Notes: generated by a model from the letters alone, not told the origin. DNA of 5,948 nt from Oscillospiraceae bacterium (GCA_019413245.1 DXNX01000153.1:1-5948); one strand, 5' to 3'. Counted from the first letter of the stretch, positions 1 to 5,693 are shown. Numbers and translations: made by a program.

Positions 1-448
1 TGACCTCGATGAGCTTCATGCGGTCAGCGGGGTTGAAGAAGTGCATGCCGACCAGCGGACGGGACAGGCCCTTGCCGATCTCGGTGATGGACAGAGAAGA
101 GGTGTTGGAAGCGAAGACGCATTCCGGCTTGCAGATCTTGTCCAGTTCGCCGAAGGTGGTCTGCTTGACCTTCATATCCTCGAAAGCGGCTTCCACGATC
201 AGGTCGCAGTCAGCGCACAGGTCTTCCTTCAGGCCCGGGGTGATGGCAGCCATGCGGCGGTCCACTTCAGCCTGGTCCAGCTTGCCCTTGGCAACCAGCT
301 TGGCATAGCCCTTGGCGATCTTGTCCTTGCCGCCCTCGGCCCATTCCTGCTTGATGTCGCACAGCGCGACGGTGAAGCCTTCACACTGAGCAAAAGCCTT
401 TGCGATGCCCTGGCCCATGGTGCCAGCGCCAATAACGCCTACCTTCAT
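1..448 (-). CDS. hbd: 3-hydroxybutyryl-CoA dehydrogenase, N-terminal part (cut by left edge)
   Basis: Cytoplasmic enzyme that interconverts acetoacetyl-CoA and 3-hydroxybutyryl-CoA with NAD(P)H, the first reductive step of butyrate synthesis. Only residues 1-149 of an expected ~280 are present; the C-terminal substrate-binding/dimer domain lies off the window. The protein begins with a Rossmann dinucleotide motif GAGTMG at residues 7-12, with Asp31 at the end of the second strand where the adenosine ribose is bound. The family signature follows: SNTSSLSIT at 114-122 (Ser117 by alignment with human HADH Ser137) and HFFNPADRMKLIE at 136-148, with catalytic His136, Asn139 and Glu148 all kept. 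The start ATG at 448 is preceded by AGGAGGG (457-463) at 8 bases. It follows crt by 36 bases on the same strand, so it is the third pathway gene in this operon. Identity is firm; use of NADH rather than NADPH cannot be decided here. Confidence 0.95.
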   Translation of the reverse strand, partial: MKVGVIGAGTMGQGIAKAFAQCEGFTVALCDIKQEWAEGGKDKIAKGYAKLVAKGKLDQAEVDRRMAAITPGLKEDLCADCDLIVEAAFEDMKVKQTTFGELDKICKPECVFASNTSSLSITEIGKGLSRPLVGMHFFNPADRMKLIEV

Positions 449-484
449 AGTAGTAACCCTCCTGAATAATGTTGTATAAGTAAA

Positions 485-1270
485 TCAGTTGTTGGTGAAA
501 ACCGGTTTGGGTTTCGGCTTTTCCTTGGACAGGAAGCAGCCCATGCCCTCGACCTGGTCGTGGGTCTCGAAGCAGTCACCGAAGAGCTTTTCTTCCACTT
601 CCACAGCCTTGTCGATAGGCAGCGAGATACCGTCGTTGATGGCCTTCTTGCAGTTGCGCACCGCGATGGGAGCGTTCTTGGCGATCTTGTTGGCCAGCTT
701 CATGACGTTCTCCATCAGCTCGGCCTGCGGATACACCGCGTTGACCAGACCGATGCGCAGGGCCTCGTCCGCCTTGATGTTCAGAGCGGAGTAGACCATC
801 TGCTTGGCCATGCCCATGCCCACCAGACGGGCCAGGCGCTGGGTGCCGCCGAAGCCGGGGGTGATGCCCAGGCCCACTTCGGGCTGACCGAAGACGGCGT
901 TATCGGAGCAGATGCGGATGTCGCAGCTCATGGCCAGCTCATTGCCGCCGCCCAGAGCGAAACCGTTGACCGCCGCGATGACGGGCAGCGGGAAGTGCTC
1001 GATCATCAGGAAGATGTCGTTGCCCAGCTTGCCGAAAGCCTCGCCCTCGGCCTTGGTCATGGTAGACATGGAACCGATGTCCGCGCCCGCCACGAAGCTC
1101 TTGTCGCCGGCGCCGGTCAGAACGACGCAGCGCACGGTGTTCTGGTCGATGGCCTCAAAAGCAGCCTTCAGGTCGGCCAGGACTTCAGGATTCAGAGCGT
1201 TCAGGGCTTTGGGACGGTCGATGGTAACGACAGCCACGGCACCCTGGACTTCCGTATTCACAAAAGACAT
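485..1270 (-). CDS. crt: 3-hydroxybutyryl-CoA dehydratase (crotonase)
   Basis: Enoyl-CoA hydratase/isomerase family enzyme of 261 residues, the normal length for short-chain crotonases. In this setting it removes water from 3-hydroxybutyryl-CoA to give crotonyl-CoA. The protein has the family's FVAGADI segment (59-65, one side of the oxyanion hole), then GFALGGGNELAM (103-114) with the other oxyanion glycine and catalytic Glu111. GQPEVGLGITPGFGGTQRL (128-146) follows with the second catalytic glutamate, Glu131. Both acid/base glutamates of true hydratases are therefore present, which argues against a merely isomerase-like paralog. The C-terminus carries a Lys-Pro-rich tail (KEKPKPKP) of unknown meaning. 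The start ATG at 1270 has GGAGG (1281-1285) about 10 bases upstream. It lies 24 bases after thl and 36 before hbd, so it belongs to one transcript with them. The dehydratase role rests on this context; the fold and hydratase chemistry rest on the motifs. Confidence 0.95.
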   Translation of the reverse strand: MSFVNTEVQGAVAVVTIDRPKALNALNPEVLADLKAAFEAIDQNTVRCVVLTGAGDKSFVAGADIGSMSTMTKAEGEAFGKLGNDIFLMIEHFPLPVIAAVNGFALGGGNELAMSCDIRICSDNAVFGQPEVGLGITPGFGGTQRLARLVGMGMAKQMVYSALNIKADEALRIGLVNAVYPQAELMENVMKLANKIAKNAPIAVRNCKKAINDGISLPIDKAVEVEEKLFGDCFETHDQVEGMGCFLSKEKPKPKPVFTNN

Positions 1271-1294
1271 AGTGGATGTTCCTCCGTTCGTGAA

Positions 1295-2479
1295 TTACAT
1301 CTCGACGATGGTGGCGCAGCCCATGCCGCCGCCGATGCACAGGGTAGCCAGGCCCTTGTGAGCGCCGCGATGCTTCATGGCGTACAGCAGGGTGACCAAG
1401 ATACGGGCACCGGAAGCACCGACGGGATGGCCCAGAGCGATGGCGCCGCCGTTGACGTTGACCTTGCTCATGTCGAATTCCAGGTCATGAGCAACGGCCA
1501 GGCTCTGCGCAGCGAAAGCCTCGTTGGCTTCGATGAGGTCCATATCGGCAACGGTCAGGCCGGTCTTGTCCATGACCTTGCGGGTAGCGGCGATGGGGCC
1601 GACACCCATGATGGAGGGATCAACGCCGCCCAGAGCGCCGCCGACCCAGGTAGCCATGGGGGTGATGCCCAGTTCCTTGGCCTTGTCTTCGCTCATGATG
1701 ACCAGAGCAGCAGCGCCGTCGTTGATGGCGGAGGAGTTGGCGGCGGTGACGATGCCGTCCTTCTTGAAGGCGGGCTTCAGCTTGGCCAGAACTTCAGGCG
1801 GGCTCAGACGGGGGCCTTCATCGGTATCGAAGACGATGTCGCCCTTCTTGTTCTTGATGGTGACGGGAACGATCTCGTCCTTGAAAGCGCCGGACTTGAT
1901 GGCGGCGTCAGCCTTGACCTGGCTGTTGTAAGCGAAGTTGTCCAGATCCTCACGGGTCAGGTGCCACTGCTCGGCCACATTCTCGGCGGTGATGCCCATG
2001 TGGTAGTTGTTGAAAGCATCCCACAGAGCGTCGTTGACCATGGTGTCGACCAGTTCGCTCTTGCCCATGGGATAGCCCATGCGGTAGCCGTAACGGCCCT
2101 TCATCATGGCGAACGGAGCCATATCCATGTTCTCGGTGCCGCCCGCGACGACGATATCAGCGTCGCCGGCTTCGATCATCTGCGCAGCCATGTTGACGCA
2201 GTTCAGGCCGGAGCCGCAGACCACGTTGACGGTGACAGCAGGAGTGGTGACGGGCAGGCCGGCTTTCAGAGAGGCCTGACGAGCGACGTTCTGGCCCAGA
2301 CCAGCCTGGATGACGCAGCCCATGTACACATGATCGACCTGCTCAGCGGTGATGCCGGCGCGGGCGATGGCTTCCTTGATGACGATGGAGCCCAGCTCAG
2401 CGGCGGGAACGTTGGACAGGGTGCCGCCGAACTTGCCGATGGCAGTACGGCAGGCGGACGCGATAACGATCTTCTTCAT
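1295..2479 (-). CDS. thl: Acetyl-CoA acetyltransferase (biosynthetic thiolase)
   Basis: Condenses two acetyl-CoA into acetoacetyl-CoA and CoA, the entry step of the butyrate pathway, in the cytoplasm. The protein has 394 residues, typical of bacterial biosynthetic thiolases (~392). The N-terminus MKKIVIASACRTAIGKFGG is characteristic. The acyl-accepting Cys88 sits in NVVCGSGLNCV (85-95), with His351 in GGAIALGHPVGASG and the second catalytic Cys381 in CIGGGMGC near the C-terminus, so the full Cys-His-Cys set is present. The start ATG at 2479 has a perfect AGGAGG (2490-2495) 10 bases upstream. It is the first pathway gene in the minus-strand thl-crt-hbd run and lies 104 bases downstream of coaD. 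Identity is firm. The short, biosynthetic type is favoured over a beta-oxidation thiolase by length and context. The equivalent clostridial gene is usually named thl or thlA. Confidence 0.96.
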   Translation of the reverse strand: MKKIVIASACRTAIGKFGGTLSNVPAAELGSIVIKEAIARAGITAEQVDHVYMGCVIQAGLGQNVARQASLKAGLPVTTPAVTVNVVCGSGLNCVNMAAQMIEAGDADIVVAGGTENMDMAPFAMMKGRYGYRMGYPMGKSELVDTMVNDALWDAFNNYHMGITAENVAEQWHLTREDLDNFAYNSQVKADAAIKSGAFKDEIVPVTIKNKKGDIVFDTDEGPRLSPPEVLAKLKPAFKKDGIVTAANSSAINDGAAALVIMSEDKAKELGITPMATWVGGALGGVDPSIMGVGPIAATRKVMDKTGLTVADMDLIEANEAFAAQSLAVAHDLEFDMSKVNVNGGAIALGHPVGASGARILVTLLYAMKHRGAHKGLATLCIGGGMGCATIVEM

Positions 2480-2503
2480 AATTTAGCAGCCTCCTGAAAT
2501 TGG

Positions 2504-2544
2504 ATTAAAATTCGATGGATAGCCTGTTTGGGGTTCTATTCCAA
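2504..2544 (-). promoter_or_regulatory. Possible weak promoter for thl-crt-hbd
   Basis: Reading the minus strand, TTGGAA (2539-2544) is followed after 17 bases by TATCCA (2516-2521), only a 4/6 plus 3/6 match to the vegetative consensus. A better -10 look-alike, TTTAAT (2504-2509), lies nearer to thl but has no partner -35. Either could give thl its own transcript beyond the hairpin at 2545-2560. The match quality is poor and the call is tentative. Confidence 0.2.
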
Positions 2545-2560
2545 CCGCCCCGAAGGGCGG
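2545..2560 (-). terminator. UUCG-capped hairpin between coaD and thl (attenuator, weak terminator or processing site)
   Basis: On the minus-strand transcript this is CCGCCC-UUCG-GGGCGG, a perfect six-pair GC stem closed by the very stable C(UUCG)G tetraloop. It lies 24 bases after the coaD stop codon and 65 bases before the thl start. The stem is followed by UUGGAAUAG and not by a U-run, so it lacks the second half of a standard intrinsic terminator. It could be a leaky terminator, a 3'-end stabiliser for coaD mRNA, or a processing boundary setting different levels of coaD and thl. The structure is plain in the sequence; the function is inferred. Confidence 0.4.
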
Positions 2561-2583
2561 ATACGGACTTGATTAAAAAGGTT

Positions 2584-3072
2584 TTACACATCACCGCAGC
2601 GCTGTTTGGCCAGCAGGGCGGCTTCCACATTGGGGGTGACGAACTTGGATACGTCCTGCCGGTAGTGGGCGGCTTCCTTCACGATGGTGCTGGACAGGTA
2701 GCTCCACTTGATGGAGGTGGCCAGGAACACCGTTTCGATGCCGGGCAGCAGGGCGTGGTTGGTGTGTGCGAGCTGCATCTCGTTTTCAAAGTCGGTGACG
2801 GCGCGCAGCCCCCGCACCATCACGGTGGCGCCGCAGGCCTTGGCAAAGTTGACTGTCAGACCGTCGAAGCTGGCAACTTCCACATTGGGAATGTCCTTGC
2901 AGCATTCCCGCAGCATCTCCACACGCTGCTCCACCGTGAAAAGCGGGGTCTTGGCGCTGTTGTTGAGCACCGCAACGATCAGTTTGTCGAACATGCGGGA
3001 CGCACGCTTGATGATGTCCAGATGACCGCGGGTCACCGGGTCGAAACTGCCGGGGTACATGGCTGTTGTCAT
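2584..3072 (-). CDS. coaD: Phosphopantetheine adenylyltransferase
   Basis: Transfers AMP from ATP to 4'-phosphopantetheine, giving dephospho-CoA, the penultimate step of coenzyme A synthesis. The protein has 162 residues, the usual length for the bacterial hexameric enzyme. Visible family features are YPGSFDPVTRGH (6-17), with the nucleotidyltransferase TxGH motif ending in His17; NNSAKTPLFT (37-46) with the substrate-contacting Lys41; RGLRAVTDFENE (87-98) with Arg90; and the C-terminal ATP motif SSTIVKE (127-133). The first ATG is chosen because it leaves the normal few residues before the YPGSFDP strand; AGAAGG (3080-3085) lies 7 bases upstream. In many Firmicutes coaD follows the rRNA methyltransferase gene rsmD; here rsmD is absent and coaD stands first, upstream of the butyrate genes on the same strand. 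A link between CoA supply and a CoA-thioester pathway is a reasonable inference but could be chance adjacency. Confidence 0.96.
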   Translation of the reverse strand: MTTAMYPGSFDPVTRGHLDIIKRASRMFDKLIVAVLNNSAKTPLFTVEQRVEMLRECCKDIPNVEVASFDGLTVNFAKACGATVMVRGLRAVTDFENEMQLAHTNHALLPGIETVFLATSIKWSYLSSTIVKEAAHYRQDVSKFVTPNVEAALLAKQRCGDV

Positions 3073-3115
3073 TGATGGGCCTTCTTCTGTTTGGATTTGC
3101 TTTGCCGCACGCGCA

Positions 3116-3133
3116 CTGTTAAAATTCTAACAG
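3116..3133. promoter_or_regulatory. Rex-like operator upstream of coaD
   Basis: CTGTTAAAATTCTAACAG is an 18-base palindrome with one mismatched pair. It matches 11 of the 14 fixed positions of the Rex consensus TTGTTAA-N4-TTAACAA and contains the exact core TGTTA-N6-TAACA. It lies 44 bases upstream of the coaD start codon and covers a minus-strand extended -10 (TGTTAGAAT). Rex is the NADH/NAD+-responsive repressor of fermentation genes in Clostridia. Its gene is not in the window, so assignment to Rex is by motif only. Confidence 0.55.
3124..3132 (-). promoter_or_regulatory. Candidate extended -10 element for coaD, inside the Rex-like box
   Basis: On the minus strand TGT-TAGAAT gives a 5/6 -10 hexamer (3124-3129) with the TGn extension (3130-3132). 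No acceptable -35 lies at 16-18 bases. Transcription would start near 3117, giving a leader of about 45 bases to the coaD ATG. Its position inside the operator parallels the ptb promoter on the other strand. Confidence 0.35.
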
Positions 3134-3144
3134 CTCCGGACGCA

Positions 3145-3153
3145 AATATAGCA
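3145..3153 (-). promoter_or_regulatory. Second candidate extended -10 element for coaD
   Basis: The minus strand reads TGC-TATATT, a 5/6 -10 hexamer (3145-3150) preceded by the TGn extension. The nearest -35-like hexamer, ATGACA (3171-3176), is 20 bases away, longer than ideal. A start near 3138 would put the palindrome at 3116-3133 just downstream of the first transcribed base, a position where a bound repressor would also block transcription. Confidence 0.35.
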
Positions 3154-3276
3154 CCCGTCCCGTTACGGTCTGTCATACGGTGCATGATCGGCGTTTTCAA
3201 GGGGCGCCGGGCCGGGTCGCGGTGGCTGGGTGCGTGCGCTCAGGCGGGCTTTTGGAGTCGCCGCGCTGATACCTTT

Positions 3277-3305
3277 ATTTTTGCATGTTGTTAAGGTTTT
3301 GTCAA
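3277..3305 (-). promoter_or_regulatory. Distal minus-strand promoter candidate for coaD
   Basis: The minus strand has a perfect TTGACA -35 (3300-3305), a 17-base spacer ending in TGC, and AAAAAT (3277-3282), a 4/6 -10 with a TGn extension. It would begin transcription near 3270 and give a leader of about 200 bases before coaD. The -35 and much of the spacer coincide with the Rex-like palindrome at 3288-3305. Confidence 0.4.
3288..3305. promoter_or_regulatory. Rex-like operator in the middle of the divergent region
   Basis: TTGTTAAGGTTTTGTCAA matches 12 of the 14 fixed positions of TTGTTAA-N4-TTAACAA. The left half-site is perfect and the right half-site has two changes, so the core is TGTTA-N6-TGTCA. 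The changed right half also supplies the minus-strand TTGACA -35 hexamer, so a bound repressor would block that promoter. Rex assignment is by motif only. Confidence 0.5.
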
Positions 3306-3484
3306 TACCTGAACTTGTTCAAATTCAACGTCTTTTTCCGGTTCTTTTTGACTTTTTGCCCAAATTCCCCCATTTTCCTACCTATATTATGGGGATGCGT
3401 CACAACATTCTTTGTCAAAAAAGGCAAATTTTCCCTTTTTGTCTCCAATTGCTTACAAACCGCCGACAAAATCCCCCAAAGGGC

Positions 3485-3513
3485 TTGACCGTCCGGCGGA
3501 CAGGTGTTATTCT
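3485..3513 (+). promoter_or_regulatory. Vegetative promoter of ptb-buk
   Basis: TTGACC (3485-3490, 5/6) is separated by exactly 17 bases from TATTCT (3508-3513, 4/6). Transcription would start near 3520, leaving an untranslated leader of about 70 bases before the ptb ATG at 3592. The -10 is embedded in the Rex-like palindrome 3504-3521, and the spacer carries an 11-base palindrome (3491-3501). Confidence 0.7.
3491..3501. repeat. Small palindrome in the ptb promoter spacer
   Basis: GTCCGGCGGAC has perfect five-base arms (GTCCG/CGGAC) around a single central G and fills the first 11 bases of the spacer right after the -35. It may be half of an operator or a chance GC palindrome. It resembles no specific regulator site I can name. 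Confidence 0.3.
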
Positions 3514-3521
3514 TTTAACAG
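3504..3521. promoter_or_regulatory. Rex-like operator over the ptb -10 element
   Basis: GTGTTATTCTTTTAACAG matches 11 of the 14 fixed positions of TTGTTAA-N4-TTAACAA and holds the exact core TGTTA-N6-TAACA. It covers the -10 hexamer TATTCT and the expected transcription start, the classical position for repression. Clostridial ptb-buk operons are among the known Rex targets, so the location fits. The Rex gene itself is not in view. Confidence 0.6.
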
Positions 3522-3591
3522 ATACTGCCTGTACCGCGGCAATTCCGCCCCGGCCCACACGGCTTTGTGATGATAAAACGAGGTGTTTTTT

Positions 3592-4506
3592 ATGGTGAAG
3601 AGTTTTGACGAACTGATCTCCAAGGTCAAGGAATGCGGCAAGAAGACCATCGCGGTGGCTGCCGCCGAGGACGACGCCGTTCTGGAGGCCGTTGCCGAAG
3701 CCCACAAGCAGGGCATCGCCGACGCCATTCTGGTGGGCGACGAAGCCAAGATCCGTTCCATCGCCGCCGAGATGAACATGGACCTGTCCGACTACCGCAT
3801 CATCAACGAGCCGGACAAGACCGCCGCCTCCCTGAAGGCCGTGAAGCTGGCCCATGACGGCGAAGCCGACATGTACATGAAGGGCCTGCTGGACACCAAG
3901 ACTTTCCTGAAAAGCATCCTGGACAAGGAAGTGGGCCTGCGCACCGGCAAGACCCTGAGCCATGTGGCCGTGTTCCAGATCGAGGGCGTGGAGCAGCTGC
4001 TGTTCCTGTCCGACGTGGCTTTCATCACCTACCCGACCCTGGAAGACAAGGTCCACATCATCGAGAACACCGTGGAAGTGGCCCATGCCTGCGGCGTGGA
4101 ATGCCCGAAGGTCGCGCCTCTGGCCGCTGTTGAAGTTGTGAACCCCAAGATGCCCTGCACCGTGGATGCCGACGAGCTGCGCAAGATGTGCGAAGAGGGC
4201 AAGATCACCGGTTGCGTGGTGGACGGTCCCCTGTCCATGGATATTGCCATTGACCCCGAAGCCGCTGCCCACAAGGGCGCCCAGGACCGCCCCGCCGCCG
4301 GCCATGCCGACGTGCTGCTGTTCCCCGACATCCAGGCCGGCAACCTGGTCTACAAGACCCTGGTGCACACCGCCAAGTGCGAGAACGGCTGCATCCTGAC
4401 CGGCACCAAGGTGCCCGCCATCCTGACCAGCCGCTCCGACTCCTTCAAGACCAAGGTCAACTCCATCGCCCTGGCCGCCGTGGTGGCCGCTGCCCTGAAT
4501 AAGTAA
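3592..4506 (+). CDS. ptb: Phosphate butyryltransferase
   Basis: Converts butyryl-CoA and phosphate to butyryl-phosphate and CoA, feeding butyrate kinase. The product has 304 residues, close to the ~300 of clostridial Ptb. The sequence reads through as a phosphate acetyl/butyryltransferase family protein. It has an N-terminal alpha/beta half with AILVGDEAKI and ADMYMKGLLDTKTFLKSIL, and a C-terminal half with VVDGPLSMDIAIDPEAA, ADVLLFPDIQAGNLVYKTL and a closing SRSDSFKTKVNSIALA segment. The start is ATG 3592, served by GAGGTG (3580-3585) at 6 bases. The frame could open at GTG 3583, but that codon lies within the ribosome binding site and would add FF-type residues not expected in the family. 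buk follows after 60 bases. Phosphate acetyltransferase is the main alternative; the adjoining butyrate kinase and the butyrate genes across the control region favour Ptb. Codon use is strongly GC-ending, like its neighbours. Confidence 0.94.
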   Translation: MVKSFDELISKVKECGKKTIAVAAAEDDAVLEAVAEAHKQGIADAILVGDEAKIRSIAAEMNMDLSDYRIINEPDKTAASLKAVKLAHDGEADMYMKGLLDTKTFLKSILDKEVGLRTGKTLSHVAVFQIEGVEQLLFLSDVAFITYPTLEDKVHIIENTVEVAHACGVECPKVAPLAAVEVVNPKMPCTVDADELRKMCEEGKITGCVVDGPLSMDIAIDPEAAAHKGAQDRPAAGHADVLLFPDIQAGNLVYKTLVHTAKCENGCILTGTKVPAILTSRSDSFKTKVNSIALAAVVAAALNK

Positions 4507-4566
4507 GCATTGATTTTGCGAGAACGGTACGAGAAGAATAACATTTGAAGAAGGAAGCGAGCTGCC

Positions 4567-5634
4567 ATGTCTATCAAGAGCCTTATTATCAATCCCGGTT
4601 CCACCTCCACCAAGATCGGCGTTTTCGAGGATGAGACCCTGCTGTTCGACAAGACCCTGCGTCATCCCACCGAAGAGATCGCCAAGTATGCCTCCATCAT
4701 CGACCAGAAGGACTTCCGCAAGCAGATCATCCTGGACGCCCTGAAAGAGGACAACTGCGATATCCATTCCTTTGATGTCATCGTGGGCCGCGGCGGCCTG
4801 CTCAAGCCCATTCCGGGCGGCACTTATCCCGTCAGCGATGCCCTGCTGGCCGACCTGGTAGCCGGTGTGCAGGGCCAGCACGCCTCCAACCTGGGCGGCA
4901 TCCTGGCCCGGGAGATCGGCGATGCCATCGGCAAGCCCTCCTACATCGTCGATCCTGTGGTCGTGGATGAGCTGACCGATGTGGCCCGTATCTCCGGCAT
5001 GCCCGAGCTGCCCCGCCGCAGCATCTTCCACGCCCTGAACCAGAAGGCTGTGGCCCGCCGCTACGCCAAGGAACACGGCACCACCTACAACGCGCTGAAC
5101 CTCATCGTCATCCATATGGGCGGCGGCGTATCCGTGGGCGCCCATTCCAAGGGCAAGGTCATCGACGTGAACAACATCCTGGACGGTGAGGGCTGCTTCA
5201 GCCCCGAGCGCGCCGGCACTGTGCCGGTGGGCGACCTGATCAAGATGTGCTTCTCCGGCAAGTACACCCAGAAAGAGATCTACAAGAAGATCTGCGGCAA
5301 CGGCGGCTTCAACGCCTATCTGCACACCAACGACGCCCGTGAGGTACAGAAGATGGTGGACGAAGGCAACGAGTACGCCAAACTCATCCAGGACGCTTTC
5401 TACTATCAGATTGCCAAGGACGCCGGCGCCATGGCCGCCGTTCTGCACGGCAAGGTGGACCAGATCATCCTGACCGGCGGCATCGCCTACGCCCAGCTGA
5501 CGGTGGACAAGCTCACCGAAAGCCTGGGCTGGATCGCCCCCATCACCGTGTATCCCGGCGAAGATGAGCTGCTGGCCCTGGCCCAGGGCGCACTGCGCGT
5601 CATGACCGGCGAAGAAGAACCCCAGACCTACTGA
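4567..5634 (+). CDS. buk: Butyrate kinase
   Basis: Transfers phosphate from butyryl-phosphate to ADP, giving butyrate and one ATP, the energy-yielding end of the pathway. The protein has 355 residues, the normal length for the family and shorter than acetate kinases (~400). Features of the acetokinase/ASKHA fold are clear. The phosphate-binding first strand is LIINPGSTSTKIGVFEDE (6-23). GRGGLL (74-79) carries Arg75. HALNQKAVARRYA (155-167) carries a His at the acetate-kinase catalytic position. VIHMGGGVSVGAH (181-193) is the second signature. DGEGCFSPERAGTVP (206-220) carries Arg215, and LTGGIAY is a late adenosine-site strand. The start ATG at 4567 has AAGGA (4551-4555) 11 bases upstream, a longer spacing than elsewhere in the window. 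It is the second gene after ptb. No terminator separates it from the tRNA gene downstream. A branched-chain acyl kinase cannot be excluded by sequence, but butyrate is the natural substrate here. Confidence 0.95.
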   Translation: MSIKSLIINPGSTSTKIGVFEDETLLFDKTLRHPTEEIAKYASIIDQKDFRKQIILDALKEDNCDIHSFDVIVGRGGLLKPIPGGTYPVSDALLADLVAGVQGQHASNLGGILAREIGDAIGKPSYIVDPVVVDELTDVARISGMPELPRRSIFHALNQKAVARRYAKEHGTTYNALNLIVIHMGGGVSVGAHSKGKVIDVNNILDGEGCFSPERAGTVPVGDLIKMCFSGKYTQKEIYKKICGNGGFNAYLHTNDAREVQKMVDEGNEYAKLIQDAFYYQIAKDAGAMAAVLHGKVDQIILTGGIAYAQLTVDKLTESLGWIAPITVYPGEDELLALAQGALRVMTGEEEPQTY

Positions 5635-5652
5635 TATCCCTTTCCCGCGCGC

Positions 5653-5681
5653 TTGACGGGCGCCGCCTCAGCGGTTATAAT
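5653..5681 (+). promoter_or_regulatory. Promoter of the tRNA-Pro gene
   Basis: TTGACG (5653-5658, 5/6) and a perfect TATAAT (5676-5681) are separated by exactly 17 bases. The match is 11 of 12 and ends 12 bases before the tRNA, giving a very short 5' leader for RNase P to remove. It is the strongest promoter in the window. Confidence 0.85.
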
Positions 5682-5693
5682 GAGTATTACCGC

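Larger units (their letters stand above)
3073..3591. other. Divergent control region between coaD and ptb
   Basis: No reading frame in these 519 bases looks like a gene: none has a known motif or a credible ribosome binding site. The stretch has two textures. About 3150-3265 is GC-rich, while about 3270-3475 is clearly richer in A and T than the coding DNA around it, as expected of promoter DNA. It holds a near-consensus plus-strand promoter at its right end, candidate minus-strand promoters in the middle and left, and three Rex-like palindromes, each listed separately. A weak A/T hairpin (arms 3418-3424 and 3434-3440) and a seven-base inverted repeat (TTTTGTC at 3437-3443, GACAAAA at 3465-3471) are also present. 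Neither makes a convincing terminator. Confidence 0.6.

Noticed and set aside
41..469. Plus-strand frames opposite hbd
   Set aside because: They are antisense shadows; the minus-strand product has the NAD-binding and catalytic signatures of the dehydrogenase.
560..2497. A 645-residue open frame on the plus strand opposite crt and thl
   Set aside because: It is the complement of two certain genes. GC-ending codons on the real strand remove stops from this antisense frame, and its product is a low-complexity mix of Gly, Asp, His, Val and Ala with no domain.
2515..3075. A 186-residue plus-strand frame opposite coaD
   Set aside because: It is an antisense shadow of coaD, which has all its catalytic motifs.
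3383..3390. TATATTAT as a plus-strand -10, with TTGACT at 3348-3353 as its -35
   Set aside because: The two elements are about 30 bases apart, far outside the 16-18 base range, and no other -35 fits.
3418..3440. A/T hairpin (AAAAAGG/CCTTTTT) as a terminator
   Set aside because: The stem is weak, the Ts lie within the stem, and no gene upstream on that strand needs a terminator.
3091..3598. Small plus-strand frames in the divergent region (67-122 residues)
   Set aside because: They lack ribosome binding sites, have no family motifs, cross the promoter elements and differ in composition from the real genes.
3415..5448. A 677-residue open frame on the minus strand opposite ptb and buk
   Set aside because: It has the same cause and composition as the antisense frame opposite crt-thl, and it has no motif or credible start signal. 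The sense-strand genes carry full family signatures.
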